Source of the DNA: Geobacteraceae bacterium
GTDB lineage: Bacteria > Desulfobacterota > Desulfuromonadia > Geobacterales > Pseudopelobacteraceae
DNA: 54,717 nucleotides
Reading direction: 5' to 3'
Assembly (NCBI GenBank): GCA_025355325.1
Contig: JANXZX010000129.1
Coordinates: 1 to 54,717 of the forward strand
Below are positions 9,570-19,392 of this stretch, piece after piece. A program made the position numbers and the translations under genes. The number at the start of each line of letters is the position of its first letter. Position 1 is the first letter of the stretch. Below the pieces are notes generated by a model. It worked only from the letters and a program-made list of their open reading frames with translations. It searched no databases and was not told the DNA's origin.

Positions 9570-10250
9570 ATGTCACCTCGCACCTTAGTTATCGGAGACG
9601 TCCACGGCTGTGCCATCACCATGCGGGCGCTGGTCGAAGAGTCGCTCCGGCCGACGCCCGACGATAAGGTCTATCTGCTGGGCGACCTTATTGACCGGGG
9701 CCCGGACAGTAAAGGAGTACTCGACTATATCTTCGAACTGCGGGAGCGCGGTCTGACTGTCAGCGGCATTCGCGGCAACCACGAAGAAATGTTTCTGCTC
9801 GCCGCTGATAACAAGTACTCTCTGAACCTCTGGAAACTCAATGGCGGACTTGCCACTCTGGCCAGCTTTCAAACCGATCATCCCGACGCCATCCCCCGTC
9901 GCTACCACGACGCTCTGAGCGCTCTTCCATACCATATAATTCTACCCGGCTTTATCCTCGTCCATGCCGGACTCAATTTCACCAATCCAAGTCCTTTTAA
10001 CGATACCGAAGCCATGCTCTGGACACGCTCATCTTTTGTAAACCAGCGATGCATTGGCGGGCGCCAGTTGATCTGCGGCCACACAGCGGTTACCCGCACC
10101 CATCTCGTAGAATCACTGTCGAGCAGCAAGATCATGCTCGATAACGGCTGCGTCTTCATCGATAACCCCGAAATGGGCAGCTTGGCGGCCCTGGAACTGG
10201 AAAATATGAAGCTCTACTTTCAACCCAATATTGATTTTTTAAGTACTTAA
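9570..10250 (+). CDS. PPP-family metallophosphoesterase (serine/threonine phosphatase-like)
   Basis: The 226-aa protein has the calcineurin-like metal-binding signatures in order: GDVHG near residue 9, GDLIDRGPDS near 38, and RGNHE near 70. A later H in CGHTAV completes the set. This arrangement resembles bacterial PPP phosphatases of the lambda phosphatase/PrpA type and also symmetric Ap4A hydrolase relatives. The substrate cannot be decided from sequence. AAGG precedes the ATG. It is divergent from the kinase cluster. Confidence 0.85.
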   Translation: MSPRTLVIGDVHGCAITMRALVEESLRPTPDDKVYLLGDLIDRGPDSKGVLDYIFELRERGLTVSGIRGNHEEMFLLAADNKYSLNLWKLNGGLATLASFQTDHPDAIPRRYHDALSALPYHIILPGFILVHAGLNFTNPSPFNDTEAMLWTRSSFVNQRCIGGRQLICGHTAVTRTHLVESLSSSKIMLDNGCVFIDNPEMGSLAALELENMKLYFQPNIDFLST

Positions 10251-10361
10251 GAGCCGACAGACCTGACGCATCAGACCAATCTGTTGACAGGACACCTCAG
10301 AATAAAATACCTTGGCGGTCAGATGTAATTGTAAGTCACCTGAATTATTGAAGGGATAGTA

Positions 10362-11174
10362 ATGTTACCTGCTGATCGATTGTTAGTTGCATACGCGTTG
10401 GCGTGTATTATCAATAAAGTTAGTTATGCCGCCATTTACGCCAAAACGGACACAATGTACCAGAAAATGAGGTGCAAATTATCCTCTTCTACTATTGATG
10501 CAGAAGAAATTGAAACCGGCAATAAACTGGAAGGAATGTTTCAAGGCAATCAAGGGCTCATTCAACTCTTTGCCAGGAAAATAACTATAAATTTTAAAAT
10601 TAATGGGGTTTCATTTACCGGTAAAGCCAGTAACTCCGAGAAAACCTTTGGTGGTGATGTTACTGGAAAGAGTGTAAAATTCTACGATTATGATGATGCA
10701 AAAAACTGTTACTTTTATTTAGATTTAGACGAAATCAGAATGGTTGAACTACACGAACAATTAACACTGCTTGTATCTTTTTTGTATTCACACTTTGCAA
10801 CTATGTTTGTTGAGCAGAGCGATGTATGGCAAAGTCTGGCAAACGAGGAAAAGCAGACCGCAAAATGGATTAATAAATTAAAGGAAGGAATAATTGCCAA
10901 TAAAGTAGTTGTCATTAATGCCAAGCAAAAGATCATGGAATTAGAAGTAGTCATTAGATACGTAGATGAGATTCTGAATAATTCCAAAAGCGGATTAATT
11001 ACAATAGATAAGACAATTGAGACCACTTCATATATAAACACCCGGAATATTAACATGAAGCTATTTAACTGTTATGCCGGTAATACCGACAAAGCAACAG
11101 ATTTACTGTTTATCCTGAATAACAGGCACAACAAGCACTGCGAAGACATTGAGTTATACATAAATGATTTTTGA
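10362..11174 (+). CDS. Hypothetical protein, 270 aa
   Basis: I do not recognise this family. The ATG at 10362 is preceded by GAAGGGAT. The predicted protein is soluble, with no signal peptide, and is rich in Lys, Asn and Ile. A charged, probably helical stretch runs from about residue 160 to 215. Base composition is clearly more AT-rich than the flanking phosphatase and EF-G genes, suggesting horizontal acquisition. It converges on the EF-G paralogue with only about 20 bases between the two stops. Confidence 0.65.
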   Translation: MLPADRLLVAYALACIINKVSYAAIYAKTDTMYQKMRCKLSSSTIDAEEIETGNKLEGMFQGNQGLIQLFARKITINFKINGVSFTGKASNSEKTFGGDVTGKSVKFYDYDDAKNCYFYLDLDEIRMVELHEQLTLLVSFLYSHFATMFVEQSDVWQSLANEEKQTAKWINKLKEGIIANKVVVINAKQKIMELEVVIRYVDEILNNSKSGLITIDKTIETTSYINTRNINMKLFNCYAGNTDKATDLLFILNNRHNKHCEDIELYINDF

Positions 11175-11195
11175 GGCCCAACAGACCAGCTCACC

Positions 11196-13259
11196 CTACG
11201 CCAGACCAAACTGTTCCTGAACCGCATGAGGAGCTTCTTCGTAACGGAAAAACTCCATGGTATAGCTCCCGCGCCCTTTGGTGGCACTGCGCAGTTCGGT
11301 CATGTAGCCGAACATCTCGGCCAGCGGCACCGTCGCCCGCGCCACCTCGCTGCCGCCCCGTTTGTCCATCCCTTCTACCCGGCCGCGCTTCTGCTGAAGC
11401 GCACCAAGCACCTTTCCCAGATTCTCCGTCGGGATGTCCAGTTCCAGCGACATAATCGGTTCCAGCAACAGCGGCCCACCTTCCTGCGCCGCAAATACCA
11501 GGCCGCGCATGGCAGCCGCCCGGAGCGCCTGTTCGCCGGGAATCCCCATTTCGAGGGGAATTTCCAGCACTTGCACCTCCAGATCCGTGAGCGGGTAGCC
11601 GGTCCGGCAACCGGACAGACACCCCCGTTGCAGGCTTTCTTCCACTGCCGCCAGCAACTCCCTGGAGAGCGGTGGTGTGACCGGCGGAAGGATAATGCGC
11701 ACTCCGCCGCCACAGGGGAGGGGAGTGAGACGCAGCACGATTTCTGCCATTTCCAAACGTCGCTCTCCAGCCCGCTGGAACGTCTCCCGGCGGGTCACCT
11801 GATGGCGCAGGGTTTCCCGATAGACCACCCGTGGCCGGCCGGTCAGCACCTGCACCCCGTATTCACGGGAAAGCCGGTCGATGATGATCTCCAGGTGAAG
11901 CTCTCCCATGCCGGTAAGAATCGTTTGACCGGTTTCACGGTCTTCATGCACCCGGAATGTTGGATCCTCCCACTGGAGCTGCTCCAGAGCGATCGGAAGA
12001 GACTCCCGGTACTCCGTCCCCTTTGCCTCCACTGCCAGCGAAACAACCGGCTCCGGCACGGCAAGCCCTTCGAGAAGCAGCGGACGGGCCGGATCACACA
12101 GGGTGTCACCGGTCAGGGTCTGTTGACAGCCCGAAGCGGCAATAATGTCGCCGGCCTGTGCTTCTGCTACCTCTTCACGCCGGTGAGCATGCATGCGGAA
12201 CAGATGCCTGAGCCGTTCCGATGAACTCCGGGAGCTGTTGTACAGCGTCATTCCGGTGCGGAGTGTGCCGCTGTAGATGCGGAGGTAGGTGAGCCGCCGG
12301 CCATCCTCCGCCGTCACCTTGAAGGCAAGCGCCCGCAGCGGCGCAGCCGGGTCACAACTGAGCGTTTCCTGTTCGCCGGATACGGGATGATGCCCCACCA
12401 GCGGCGGTACATCCAACGGTGAGGGAAGATACAGTCCTACCGCATCAAGCAGCGGCTGAACGCCCTTGTTGCGCAGCGCGGTTCCCAACAATACCGGAAA
12501 AATTGAGCAGGCAAGAGTTCCCCGCCGCAGAGCACCCCGCAGCCGCTCAGCCGTCACCGGTTTTCCATCCAGAAAGTCGGCCATCACCTCGTCATCAAAA
12601 TCTGCCGCAGCCTCAACAACTTTCAGCCGCGCTTCCGCAACCTCCTGCTCGACACCTTGCGGAGGCGCACCCCGCACCACCGTGCTTCCCTGATCGGTTT
12701 CGTCAAAAAAAACCGCTTCTTCACTCAGCAGATCGATTACTCCGGAAAAACTGCCTTCTTCGCCTATCGGAAGCTGAAGCAGCACCGGTCGAGCCTTCAG
12801 CCGTGTTTCCATCTGTAGAAGAGCCTGGCGGTAGTCGGCACCGACCCGATCCATTTTATTGATAAGACAGATCCGTGGGACAGCATAACGGTTCGCCTGC
12901 CGCCAGACCGATTCGCTTTGCGGCTGAACCCCCTCCACGGCGCTGAATATCGCCACGGCACCGTCCAGCACCCGCATGCTCCGTTCGACTTCGATGGTAA
13001 AGTCAATGTGACCGGGGGTATCGATCAGGTTGATCCGGTACTCCCCCCAGCGGCAGCTCGTTGCGGTTGCGGTGATGGTGATCCCCCGCTCCTGCTCCTG
13101 GGGCATCCAGTCCATAACCGCCAGTCCGTCATGCACCTCTCCCATTTTGTGGGTCTCGCCGCTGTAATATAAAATCCGCTCCGACACGGTCGTCTTGCCT
13201 GCATCGATGTGTGAAATAATGCCGATATTGCGGATGTTTTTGAGGTAATGGGGCTCCAT
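11196..13259 (-). CDS. fusA: Elongation factor G paralogue
   Basis: This 687-aa translational GTPase has close to the usual EF-G length. It shows SHIDAGKTT (G1), a switch region with [20 protein letters not shown] (G3) and NKMD (G4). Later come the domain III motif [14 protein letters not shown] and a C-terminal domain ending near [11 protein letters not shown]. It would use GTP on the ribosome in translocation or recycling. It is not next to rpsL/rpsG/tuf, so it is more likely a second EF-G copy than the housekeeping one. An AAGGAG lies about 12 bases before the ATG. A ribosomal-protection role is possible but nothing specific supports it. Confidence 0.85.
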   Translation of the reverse strand: MEPHYLKNIRNIGIISHIDAGKTTVSERILYYSGETHKMGEVHDGLAVMDWMPQEQERGITITATATSCRWGEYRINLIDTPGHIDFTIEVERSMRVLDGAVAIFSAVEGVQPQSESVWRQANRYAVPRICLINKMDRVGADYRQALLQMETRLKARPVLLQLPIGEEGSFSGVIDLLSEEAVFFDETDQGSTVVRGAPPQGVEQEVAEARLKVVEAAADFDDEVMADFLDGKPVTAERLRGALRRGTLACSIFPVLLGTALRNKGVQPLLDAVGLYLPSPLDVPPLVGHHPVSGEQETLSCDPAAPLRALAFKVTAEDGRRLTYLRIYSGTLRTGMTLYNSSRSSSERLRHLFRMHAHRREEVAEAQAGDIIAASGCQQTLTGDTLCDPARPLLLEGLAVPEPVVSLAVEAKGTEYRESLPIALEQLQWEDPTFRVHEDRETGQTILTGMGELHLEIIIDRLSREYGVQVLTGRPRVVYRETLRHQVTRRETFQRAGERRLEMAEIVLRLTPLPCGGGVRIILPPVTPPLSRELLAAVEESLQRGCLSGCRTGYPLTDLEVQVLEIPLEMGIPGEQALRAAAMRGLVFAAQEGGPLLLEPIMSLELDIPTENLGKVLGALQQKRGRVEGMDKRGGSEVARATVPLAEMFGYMTELRSATKGRGSYTMEFFRYEEAPHAVQEQFGLA

Positions 13260-13312
13260 GATAGCCGCTGCTCCTTTTCAAATTCATGAAATAAAAAGTG
13301 TACCGCGTTGGC

Positions 13313-13729
13313 TTACTCTTTTCCTATCCGGCATTCTCCGGTGGGACATGGCCTGCGCCGTTTGGGCAGATAACGGCGGAAACGGGCGAACAGGCGATAC
13401 ATAATCCGTGCAATCTGATTAAACACCGGCAGGGAAATCAGTACACCGCCCATGCCAAGCAGAGTCGAGGAGGGAAACGCCTGCCAAATGGCCCAAAAGG
13501 CCTCAATCCCTCGAAATACCGTACCGCTCCGGTCAATCACGTGCATCTGGTACATGAATTCAGCCAGGGTGATCCCATATGGGAGCGGGTTAAACCGGGC
13601 GGCACTGATATCCACCAGCAGCAGTCGGCCGTCACGATCCATCCGCCCATACCGCTCGACTTCCATGGCACAGACTGAACAGGAACCATCATAAAAGACA
13701 CGTATCGGGAAATCCGGTGCCGTTTTCAT
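13313..13729 (-). CDS. DCC-family thiol-disulfide oxidoreductase-like protein (DUF393)
   Basis: A small protein of about 138 aa. The YDGSCSVCAMEV motif near the N-terminus is the DxxCxxC signature of the DCC family, whose members are predicted thioredoxin-like redox proteins. The C-terminus is basic, with a run of Arg/Lys and Cys-Pro residues. I prefer the ATG at 13729, with AAGAAGG about nine bases upstream, over a GTG at 13738. It sits about 50 bases upstream of the EF-G paralogue on the same strand. Its substrate is unknown. Confidence 0.75.
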   Translation of the reverse strand: MKTAPDFPIRVFYDGSCSVCAMEVERYGRMDRDGRLLLVDISAARFNPLPYGITLAEFMYQMHVIDRSGTVFRGIEAFWAIWQAFPSSTLLGMGGVLISLPVFNQIARIMYRLFARFRRYLPKRRRPCPTGECRIGKE

Positions 13730-13864
13730 CTCCGTCACCCTTCTTGCTGCATTGCCGGTGCCTCGTGTACTATTCCGGTATCCGCATTATAGCAGAAGTA
13801 CTGGCATTGTCTCCACCCAATCAGGACAAATATCGAGTAACGGTAGAGGATTTTGTGTAATAGC

Positions 13865-13873
13865 TGGTATAAT
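13865..13873 (+). promoter_or_regulatory. Extended -10 promoter element before aconitase
   Basis: TGGTATAAT matches the extended -10 consensus (TGnTATAAT). It lies about 75 bases before the aconitase ATG. No good -35 is visible at the usual spacing, as expected for extended -10 promoters. Confidence 0.5.
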
Positions 13874-13946
13874 GGGGTCAGAGTAGAAACAGGCATCAAC
13901 AGACTTTTAGACAACAGACCTGATTGAATAGATAACGGAGGATGAT

Positions 13947-15881
13947 ATGAAAAAAAACCTGACCACAAAAATTCTTGAGGCTCATCTCATAAATGGTTCG
14001 CTGATTCCAGGCAGCGAGATTTCAATCCGCATTGACCATACGCTGCTGCAGGACGCCACCGGGACGATGGCGATGCTGGAGTTTATCGCCATGGGACTTC
14101 CACGGGTAAAGGTAGGATTGGCGGCGCAGTATATAGACCACAACCTGCTGCAGACTGATTACAAAAACGCCGACGATCACGCTTTTCTGACCTCTGCGGC
14201 GATGAAATTCGGCGTGCACCTTTCCAAACCGGGCAACGGCGTTTCCCATCAGGTGCATCTGGAGCGGTTCGGTATTCCGGGCTGCACCCTCCTGGGCGCG
14301 GACTCCCATTCGCCGACGGCGGCGGGGATATCGGTGCTGGCCATCGGCGCAGGCGGACTGGATGTCGCACTGGCCATGGCCGGGCATCCATTCAATCTTC
14401 CCTGCCCGAAAGTTATGGGGATTAAACTCACCGGTTCCCTTCCCGACTGGGTTTCCGGCAAAGACGTCATCCTTGAGATGCTGCGCCGTCACACGGTCAG
14501 CGGCGGTGTCGGCAAGGTGATTGAGTATTACGGGCCGGGGGTCGCCACGCTGTCTGCTACTGATCGCGCCACCATCGGCAACATGGGAGCTGAACTGGGA
14601 GCGACCTCGTCAATTTTCCCCTCGGATGAACGGACGCGGCAGTTCCTGGTATCGCAGGGACGCGGAGCTGACTGGCAGCCGATGGCAGCAGATGAAGGGG
14701 CTGAATATGACGAATGTGATGAAATTGACCTTTCCGCACTGGAACCGTTGATCGCCTGCCCTTCTTCTCCCGACAATGTGGTGCCGGTGCGCGAAGTGGC
14801 AGGAATAAAGGTCGATCAGGTCATTGTCGGCAGTTCGGTAAACTCGTCGTATCGAGACCTGATGTCGGTCTGCCGAATCATGGAGGGAAATCGTGTCGCG
14901 CCGGGAGTGCATTTTCACGTCAATCCGGGCAGTCGCCAGGCTTTGGAAAATGTTGCCCAGGATGGCGGTCTGTTAATGCTGCTTATGGCTGGAGTGAGTA
15001 TTCATCAGTCAGGCTGCCTGGGCTGCATCGGCATGGGCCAGGCTCCGGGCACAGATCAGGTAAGCCTGCGCACCTTCCCGCGCAACTTCCCGGGCCGCAG
15101 CGGCACCAAAAACGACAAGGTGTATCTCTGCTCTCCTGAAACAGCGGCGGCGTCCGGTTTGAGCGGCGTTATTACCGACCCGCGCACACTGGGAAAAAAC
15201 AGGCCGTACCCGGCGGTGCAGAATCCCGAAACATATCTTATCGATGACTCCAGCATTATATTTCCGCTTGAAGACAGCTCTGCCGTCGAGATCAAGACCG
15301 GGCCCAATATCGTCCCGTTTCCGGATTTCGAAGCATTGCCAGACTCGCTGCAGGTCGGCGTTGTTATTACCCTGGGCGACAACATAACCACCGATCATAT
15401 CATGCCGGCCGGCAATAAGGTTTTGCCGCTCCGCAGCAACATTCCGGCCATCAGCGAGCATGTGTTTGAACAGGTGGATGCTGATTTTCCTGCACGTGCC
15501 CTGGCAACCGGCAACGGCATTGTCGTTGCCGGCGAAAATTACGGACAGGGCTCGTCCCGTGAGCATGCCGCCTTGGCACCTCGTTATCTGGGGATTCGCG
15601 CCAAGATCGTCAAGAGCTTTGCCCGTATCCACAAAGCCAATCTGGTTAACTTCGGCATAGTACCTCTGGTCTTCAAAAGTCCGGATGATCTGAAACTTTT
15701 CCATCAGGGAGATCAGGTATCAATTCCTGACATCCGGCGTCTCGTTGAAGGCGGCGCCAACGAGATTCCGGTATTTGTCAACAACCGCGAAGTTATCACC
15801 TTGCTGGAGGTTTCAGACCGTCAGCGGCAGGAGCTTCTGGCGGGGGGTACGCTGAATTTTGTAAAACAGAGCCACCAATAA
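13947..15881 (+). CDS. acnA: Aconitate hydratase
   Basis: This 644-aa aconitase of the shorter bacterial type interconverts citrate and isocitrate in the TCA cycle. Diagnostic stretches are GADSHSPTAAG, the iron-sulphur cluster region SGCLGCIGMGQAPG (two Cys of the 4Fe-4S ligand set), NFPGRSG, and the swivelling domain with AGENYGQGSSREHAAL. The ATG is preceded by AACGGAGGAT. An isopropylmalate or homoaconitate dehydratase is less likely, because those usually split the large and small subunits while both are fused here. The DUF985 cupin gene follows by ten bases. Confidence 0.9.
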   Translation: MKKNLTTKILEAHLINGSLIPGSEISIRIDHTLLQDATGTMAMLEFIAMGLPRVKVGLAAQYIDHNLLQTDYKNADDHAFLTSAAMKFGVHLSKPGNGVSHQVHLERFGIPGCTLLGADSHSPTAAGISVLAIGAGGLDVALAMAGHPFNLPCPKVMGIKLTGSLPDWVSGKDVILEMLRRHTVSGGVGKVIEYYGPGVATLSATDRATIGNMGAELGATSSIFPSDERTRQFLVSQGRGADWQPMAADEGAEYDECDEIDLSALEPLIACPSSPDNVVPVREVAGIKVDQVIVGSSVNSSYRDLMSVCRIMEGNRVAPGVHFHVNPGSRQALENVAQDGGLLMLLMAGVSIHQSGCLGCIGMGQAPGTDQVSLRTFPRNFPGRSGTKNDKVYLCSPETAAASGLSGVITDPRTLGKNRPYPAVQNPETYLIDDSSIIFPLEDSSAVEIKTGPNIVPFPDFEALPDSLQVGVVITLGDNITTDHIMPAGNKVLPLRSNIPAISEHVFEQVDADFPARALATGNGIVVAGENYGQGSSREHAALAPRYLGIRAKIVKSFARIHKANLVNFGIVPLVFKSPDDLKLFHQGDQVSIPDIRRLVEGGANEIPVFVNNREVITLLEVSDRQRQELLAGGTLNFVKQSHQ

Positions 15882-15891
15882 GGAAAACTTC

Positions 15892-16398
15892 GTGAACAAG
15901 CAAACAGCTGAAGAACTGATCAAGCAACTGGGGTTGGTCAAGCACCCTGAGGGCGGGTGGTATCGGGAAACGTATCGATCCGGGGAAGTCATTCCGGGGG
16001 CTGCCCTTCCTGCACGGTTTGCAGGTGGCAGATCGGTCTGTACCGCAATATACTTTCTTCTTCAATCCGGCGACATATCGGCTCTTCACCGCATCCGCTC
16101 GGACGAATTATGGCATTTTTACTCCGGTAACTCTCTGACCGTCCACGTTATAACGCCAGATGGAGAATACTACCTCCTGAATCTGGGGCCTGACATAACC
16201 GCCGGAGAATCATATCAATCTGTCGTGCCGGCAGGCTGCTGGTTCGGTGCTGAAGTTTCCGGAGAGGGGTATTCCCTTGTCGGATGCACCGTTGCTCCCG
16301 GCTTTGACTTTTCTGATTTTGAGATGGGGAATGGAACAACACTATTGGAGCAATACCCTGATCGGGCGGAGATCATCCTGCGGCTCACCAGAATGTAA
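15892..16398 (+). CDS. DUF985 family cupin protein
   Basis: The 168-aa protein has the DUF985 signature near the N-terminus (HPEGGWYRETYRS) and a cupin barrel pattern with HRIRSDELWHFYSG and, later, PAGCWFGAEV. The start is a GTG with AAGGAAAA just upstream. It follows aconitase by ten bases and is likely co-transcribed. The family function is not established, although a sugar-binding or isomerase-like role is often guessed from the fold. Its last codons contain a 16-base stretch repeated at 17141-17156. Confidence 0.8.
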   Translation: MNKQTAEELIKQLGLVKHPEGGWYRETYRSGEVIPGAALPARFAGGRSVCTAIYFLLQSGDISALHRIRSDELWHFYSGNSLTVHVITPDGEYYLLNLGPDITAGESYQSVVPAGCWFGAEVSGEGYSLVGCTVAPGFDFSDFEMGNGTTLLEQYPDRAEIILRLTRM

Positions 16399-16441
16399 AA
16401 GAAGGTATCCCCCCTCGGAAAACAATGCCGCAATAATTTTG

Positions 16442-16921
16442 TTAATGCTCTGGAATTATTGCTTTTTGTAAAAGTGACAGATGGGCTTGGTCGTATTTTT
16501 CCATTTTTACAAACAATTCCGACAAACCACAATCCTCGTAGTTTAAGATTGATTCAATGTGGCGTTCAGCTAAATCCTGTTCAATAAATAATGCTATTTC
16601 AAATGCTTTTGATAAAGTGATCGTCTCTGTTTCGACAAACCTGTGAATTGAGTCCAACTTGCTTAACAAGGAAAGCATCTTTTTATCTTTAAACGTAACA
16701 TCTTTGTTGTTGTGCCCCAGATTCATTGCGGCCAGCCTGAACTGGGCCGAGTGGTTTTCTTCATCACTGGCAATCTTATGCCAAAGCGCCTTGATACCGG
16801 GGTTATCGGAAAACATCCGCTCAAAATGCCGATAAATATTTGCACACTTCTGTTCGATCATACTACAGACATCAAGAGCATGAATCTTGTTGAGGGGCAA
16901 TTTCTCTAAATCATTCCGCAT
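16442..16921 (-). CDS. Ferritin-like (rubrerythrin-type) diiron protein
   Basis: The 159-aa all-helical protein has a ferritin-like metal-ligand pattern: E in MIEQKCANIYRHF, DEENH, then a second pair with EQDLAERH. This fits the four-helix-bundle diiron fold. No rubredoxin CxxC tail is present, so it is a short, rubrerythrin-like member. CGGAG precedes the ATG. A role in iron handling or peroxide reduction is an inference. It is convergent with the DUF985 gene and lies between two copies of a 16-base direct repeat. Confidence 0.65.
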   Translation of the reverse strand: MRNDLEKLPLNKIHALDVCSMIEQKCANIYRHFERMFSDNPGIKALWHKIASDEENHSAQFRLAAMNLGHNNKDVTFKDKKMLSLLSKLDSIHRFVETETITLSKAFEIALFIEQDLAERHIESILNYEDCGLSELFVKMEKYDQAHLSLLQKAIIPEH

Positions 16922-17140
16922 CGTATACTCCGGTAAAATATGATTTAAAAGCTAATGCAATTTTTTTTCACAACCAATTTTTCAATTGTATGATGAGACA
17001 CGTATGCCAGCATACAATATTTTGGTTCCTCCGGTACACAAATATCACCACTCAGGCAACTGATAGAGTTGTGCAGCAGGTTATGATCAGAACTATTCTG
17101 TTGTGGGTGACGTTGCTGTCGTGAATATGAAGGACAGAGG

Positions 17141-17156
17141 TCATCCTGCGGCTCAC
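17141..17156 (+). repeat. Second copy of a 16-base direct repeat (first at 16373-16388)
   Basis: TCATCCTGCGGCTCAC occurs exactly at 16373-16388, inside the last codons of the DUF985 gene, and again at 17141-17156. The pair brackets the ferritin-like gene. The gap 16922-17170 contains no gene I trust. A 72-codon minus-strand ORF there has no family features. Confidence 0.5.
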
Positions 17157-17170
17157 AAGGCATAAGTTTG

Positions 17171-17515
17171 TTACTTGTGCATGAACGGGAGGAGTCCCCG
17201 AAGCAGATCCATGGTGAAATTTACGCCGGCAAAAGCGCCGATCATGCCTATCACGTTGAGAACCGCCGAAAGTGTCGCATTCTTTATCTTCCAGGCAAGA
17301 GGCATCAGGATGATTGACATCAGCCCGTAGAGAACAAGGGTCAGCAATATCGCCTTGATTGGCAAATTACCGGCAACACTCACTTTATCCACAAGCGTAA
17401 GGCCAATAGTAATCCCGCCGGTCCACAGCAGCATAGTTTTCATGTTTTCGATGGTGCCGGACTTAAAAGCGACATACCAGGCGATTGGTTTCAAAAATAA
17501 TGCGACAAAAATCAT
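17171..17515 (-). CDS. Small integral membrane protein, 114 aa
   Basis: I see four hydrophobic segments, at about residues 2-17, 26-45, 52-72 and 80-102, so it is an inner-membrane protein. AAGGAG lies about six bases before the ATG. It follows the NapH-like polyferredoxin gene by about 40 bases on the same strand, so the two are probably an operon. A role as a membrane partner for the ferredoxin protein is a guess. I do not recognise the family. Confidence 0.65.
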   Translation of the reverse strand: MIFVALFLKPIAWYVAFKSGTIENMKTMLLWTGGITIGLTLVDKVSVAGNLPIKAILLTLVLYGLMSIILMPLAWKIKNATLSAVLNVIGMIGAFAGVNFTMDLLRGLLPFMHK

Positions 17516-17555
17516 ACATGCTCCTTAAAACGATTTGCTTTCATACACTTTTTAC

Positions 17556-18560
17556 TCAGTGGCTCAGGCTCTTCACCAGAGGAATCAAACGCTGATAATC
17601 GGCATAACTCAACGAGCTTTGCCAATGACCACCGGCCATACCGGCCCCAATCACTACCAGGAAGATCAATACAACGACTGCGGGGAATACCCACACCGCT
17701 AACGGTCGTTTCCGGAAGAAAGGGCGCATGGCGAGTACCTTTTGCTCAGGGCAACGTGACACACAAGTGAGGCACCCTGTGCATTCAGGTGAAGAAACAG
17801 ATTCACAGGCATGTACCGTAAGGCCGGAAGGACAGACCGCTGAGCAACGTTGACAGCCGGTGCAGCCGGCCTGATCCCGACGAATTTTGAAAGGGCTGAG
17901 AATACTTGCCAACCCCAGCAACGCTCCGTATGGGCAGAGATACCGGCACCAGAACATTTTGTAAAAAAGAGATAACACCGTCAGTATCGCCAGAACCACC
18001 ACCGTGGTCGTTGACATGCGAGTGAAAAAGTGGAGCATTTTGACATCACTGACAGCCCAATACGGTGCATCCAGAAACTTAGCCAATGCACCAGCGGACA
18101 TATCAAGGAGAATGAACTTCGCGAACAGCAGCAACAGCAGGTATTTGATGCCTCGCAGAATGATATCGAGTCCATACCAGACCCGATAATTTCTGCCGAA
18201 CAGGCGAAGACCAAGATTAAAGGCACCCTCGGAGAGAGTCCCGACCGGGCAAAACCAGGAGCAGAATGATTTCTTGGCAAGCAGGCTCATGAGCAGAATC
18301 GCCAGAAAAATAACCAGCGCTGCCGGATGGACGGGATGGATCTTTCCGGAAACCAGCCAGTATTTCAGGCTTGTCAGGGCGCCGATGGGCAGAAAACCCT
18401 CAACGCCCGGCGGACGGGAAACCAAGGGAGTGGTCGCACCACTTTCGGCGGAGCTGACAAACATGCCAAAACGGATTCCGATACCTATCACCCACAGCAG
18501 AAAGCCGCATTGAACAGCGATACGTATGTTTCGAATAGATTTTGTTGAAAGTTTGTTCAT
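17556..18560 (-). CDS. NapH/NosR-like membrane polyferredoxin
   Basis: This protein of about 334 aa has several transmembrane segments. Two conserved membrane-edge cysteine motifs, CSWFCPVGTL and CRYLCPYGALL, are typical of the NapH/NosR/CcoG group. Two 4Fe-4S ferredoxin motifs follow in a cytoplasmic loop (CTGCQRCSAVCPSG and CTGCLTCVSRCPE), then a last transmembrane helix. It probably moves electrons between the quinol pool and a periplasmic or cytoplasmic redox partner. No nap or nos catalytic gene is next to it. The start at 18560 has AGGATC upstream. A longer ORF reaching 18770 has no ribosome binding site. Confidence 0.82.
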   Translation of the reverse strand: MNKLSTKSIRNIRIAVQCGFLLWVIGIGIRFGMFVSSAESGATTPLVSRPPGVEGFLPIGALTSLKYWLVSGKIHPVHPAALVIFLAILLMSLLAKKSFCSWFCPVGTLSEGAFNLGLRLFGRNYRVWYGLDIILRGIKYLLLLLFAKFILLDMSAGALAKFLDAPYWAVSDVKMLHFFTRMSTTTVVVLAILTVLSLFYKMFWCRYLCPYGALLGLASILSPFKIRRDQAGCTGCQRCSAVCPSGLTVHACESVSSPECTGCLTCVSRCPEQKVLAMRPFFRKRPLAVWVFPAVVVLIFLVVIGAGMAGGHWQSSLSYADYQRLIPLVKSLSH

Positions 18561-18764
18561 GTTGAGGATCCTGTATCCACTCCAACTTGAGACTGATTGA
18601 GCATTCAAAATATTTACATGATACGCTCGGTGAGCTCGATTGTTTTTGACCCACATCAACAAAAAACAAAAAACGGTGAGCCGAATACGGGGACTGATTC
18701 CGCAGAAACTTCTCACTGATTTCCGTGATTTTGATAAGGTAAATAGATACTTGTGCCGGACAGA

Positions 18765-18792
18765 TTGCAAAGAAGGGAATCCCTGCTATTAT
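18765..18792 (+). promoter_or_regulatory. Possible sigma-70 promoter of the cytochrome P460 gene
   Basis: TTGCAA at 18765-18770 and TATTAT at 18787-18792 are 16 bases apart. Downstream lie a small inverted repeat ACTAT-GA-ATAGT and a tandem ACATTCAT, which could bind a regulator. The divergent gap 18561-18846 also holds the leader of the NapH-like gene. Confidence 0.4.
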
Positions 18793-18846
18793 TAACCGTA
18801 CTATGAATAGTATAAATACATTCATACATTCATGTTAGGAGGATAT

Positions 18847-19341
18847 ATGCGACAAATTATTTCGGCCTGTGTAGCTCTGCTCTTGGTTTCAAGTTCTCTA
18901 TTAGCTGCAGACCGTCCTGTGGCACCTAACGGCATTGGCTTTTATCCTGACTACCTGTCATGGAAAGTTATTGCACCTTCTTACAGGGAAGATAAGGGGC
19001 ATATCCGCATCATCACCGGGAACGACACCGCCGTAGCCGCTATGCGGGCAGGCAAGAATCCGCTTCCTGATGGCAGTGTCCTGGCCAAAGTTGCCTGGAA
19101 AGCGGAAAAACATCCTTCTTTTCCGGTAGCAACCGAACCGGGGGCGTTTGTTCAGGTCGAGTTTATGGTTAAGGATTCAATAAAGTACAAGGCAACCGGA
19201 GGATGGGGCTTTGCCCGTTTCGTAGGTAACGAGCTAAAACCGTATGGGAAAGATGCAAGTTTTGTTGGCGAGTGTTTTGGATGCCACATACCTGTAGCAA
19301 GTAACGACTATCTTTATACTAAAATTGTCAAAACACCTTGA
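18847..19341 (+). CDS. Cytochrome P460 family c-type haem protein
   Basis: This protein of about 164 aa has an N-terminal signal peptide (MRQIISACVALLLVSSSLLA) predicting periplasmic export. A single haem-binding motif, CFGCH, lies near the C-terminus. The arrangement, with a WKVIAPS-type N-terminal segment and one late CxxCH, matches the cytochrome P460 family, whose characterised members oxidise hydroxylamine or bind NO. Function here is unproven. The ATG at 18847 has an excellent AGGAGG six bases upstream, which decides against the ATG at 18832. Confidence 0.82.
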   Translation: MRQIISACVALLLVSSSLLAADRPVAPNGIGFYPDYLSWKVIAPSYREDKGHIRIITGNDTAVAAMRAGKNPLPDGSVLAKVAWKAEKHPSFPVATEPGAFVQVEFMVKDSIKYKATGGWGFARFVGNELKPYGKDASFVGECFGCHIPVASNDYLYTKIVKTP

Positions 19342-19392
19342 TATGGTTCTAAGTTCAAAATTTAGCTAATAACGGCTATGGAGAAAAAGACG

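Noticed and set aside
11226-12224. 332-codon plus-strand frame opposite the EF-G gene
   Set aside because: It is antisense to conserved EF-G coding sequence, and the translated sequence has no recognisable domain.
16945-17163. 72-codon minus-strand frame upstream of the 114-aa membrane protein
   Set aside because: No ribosome binding site, odd composition rich in Cys, His and Gln, and no match to a family.
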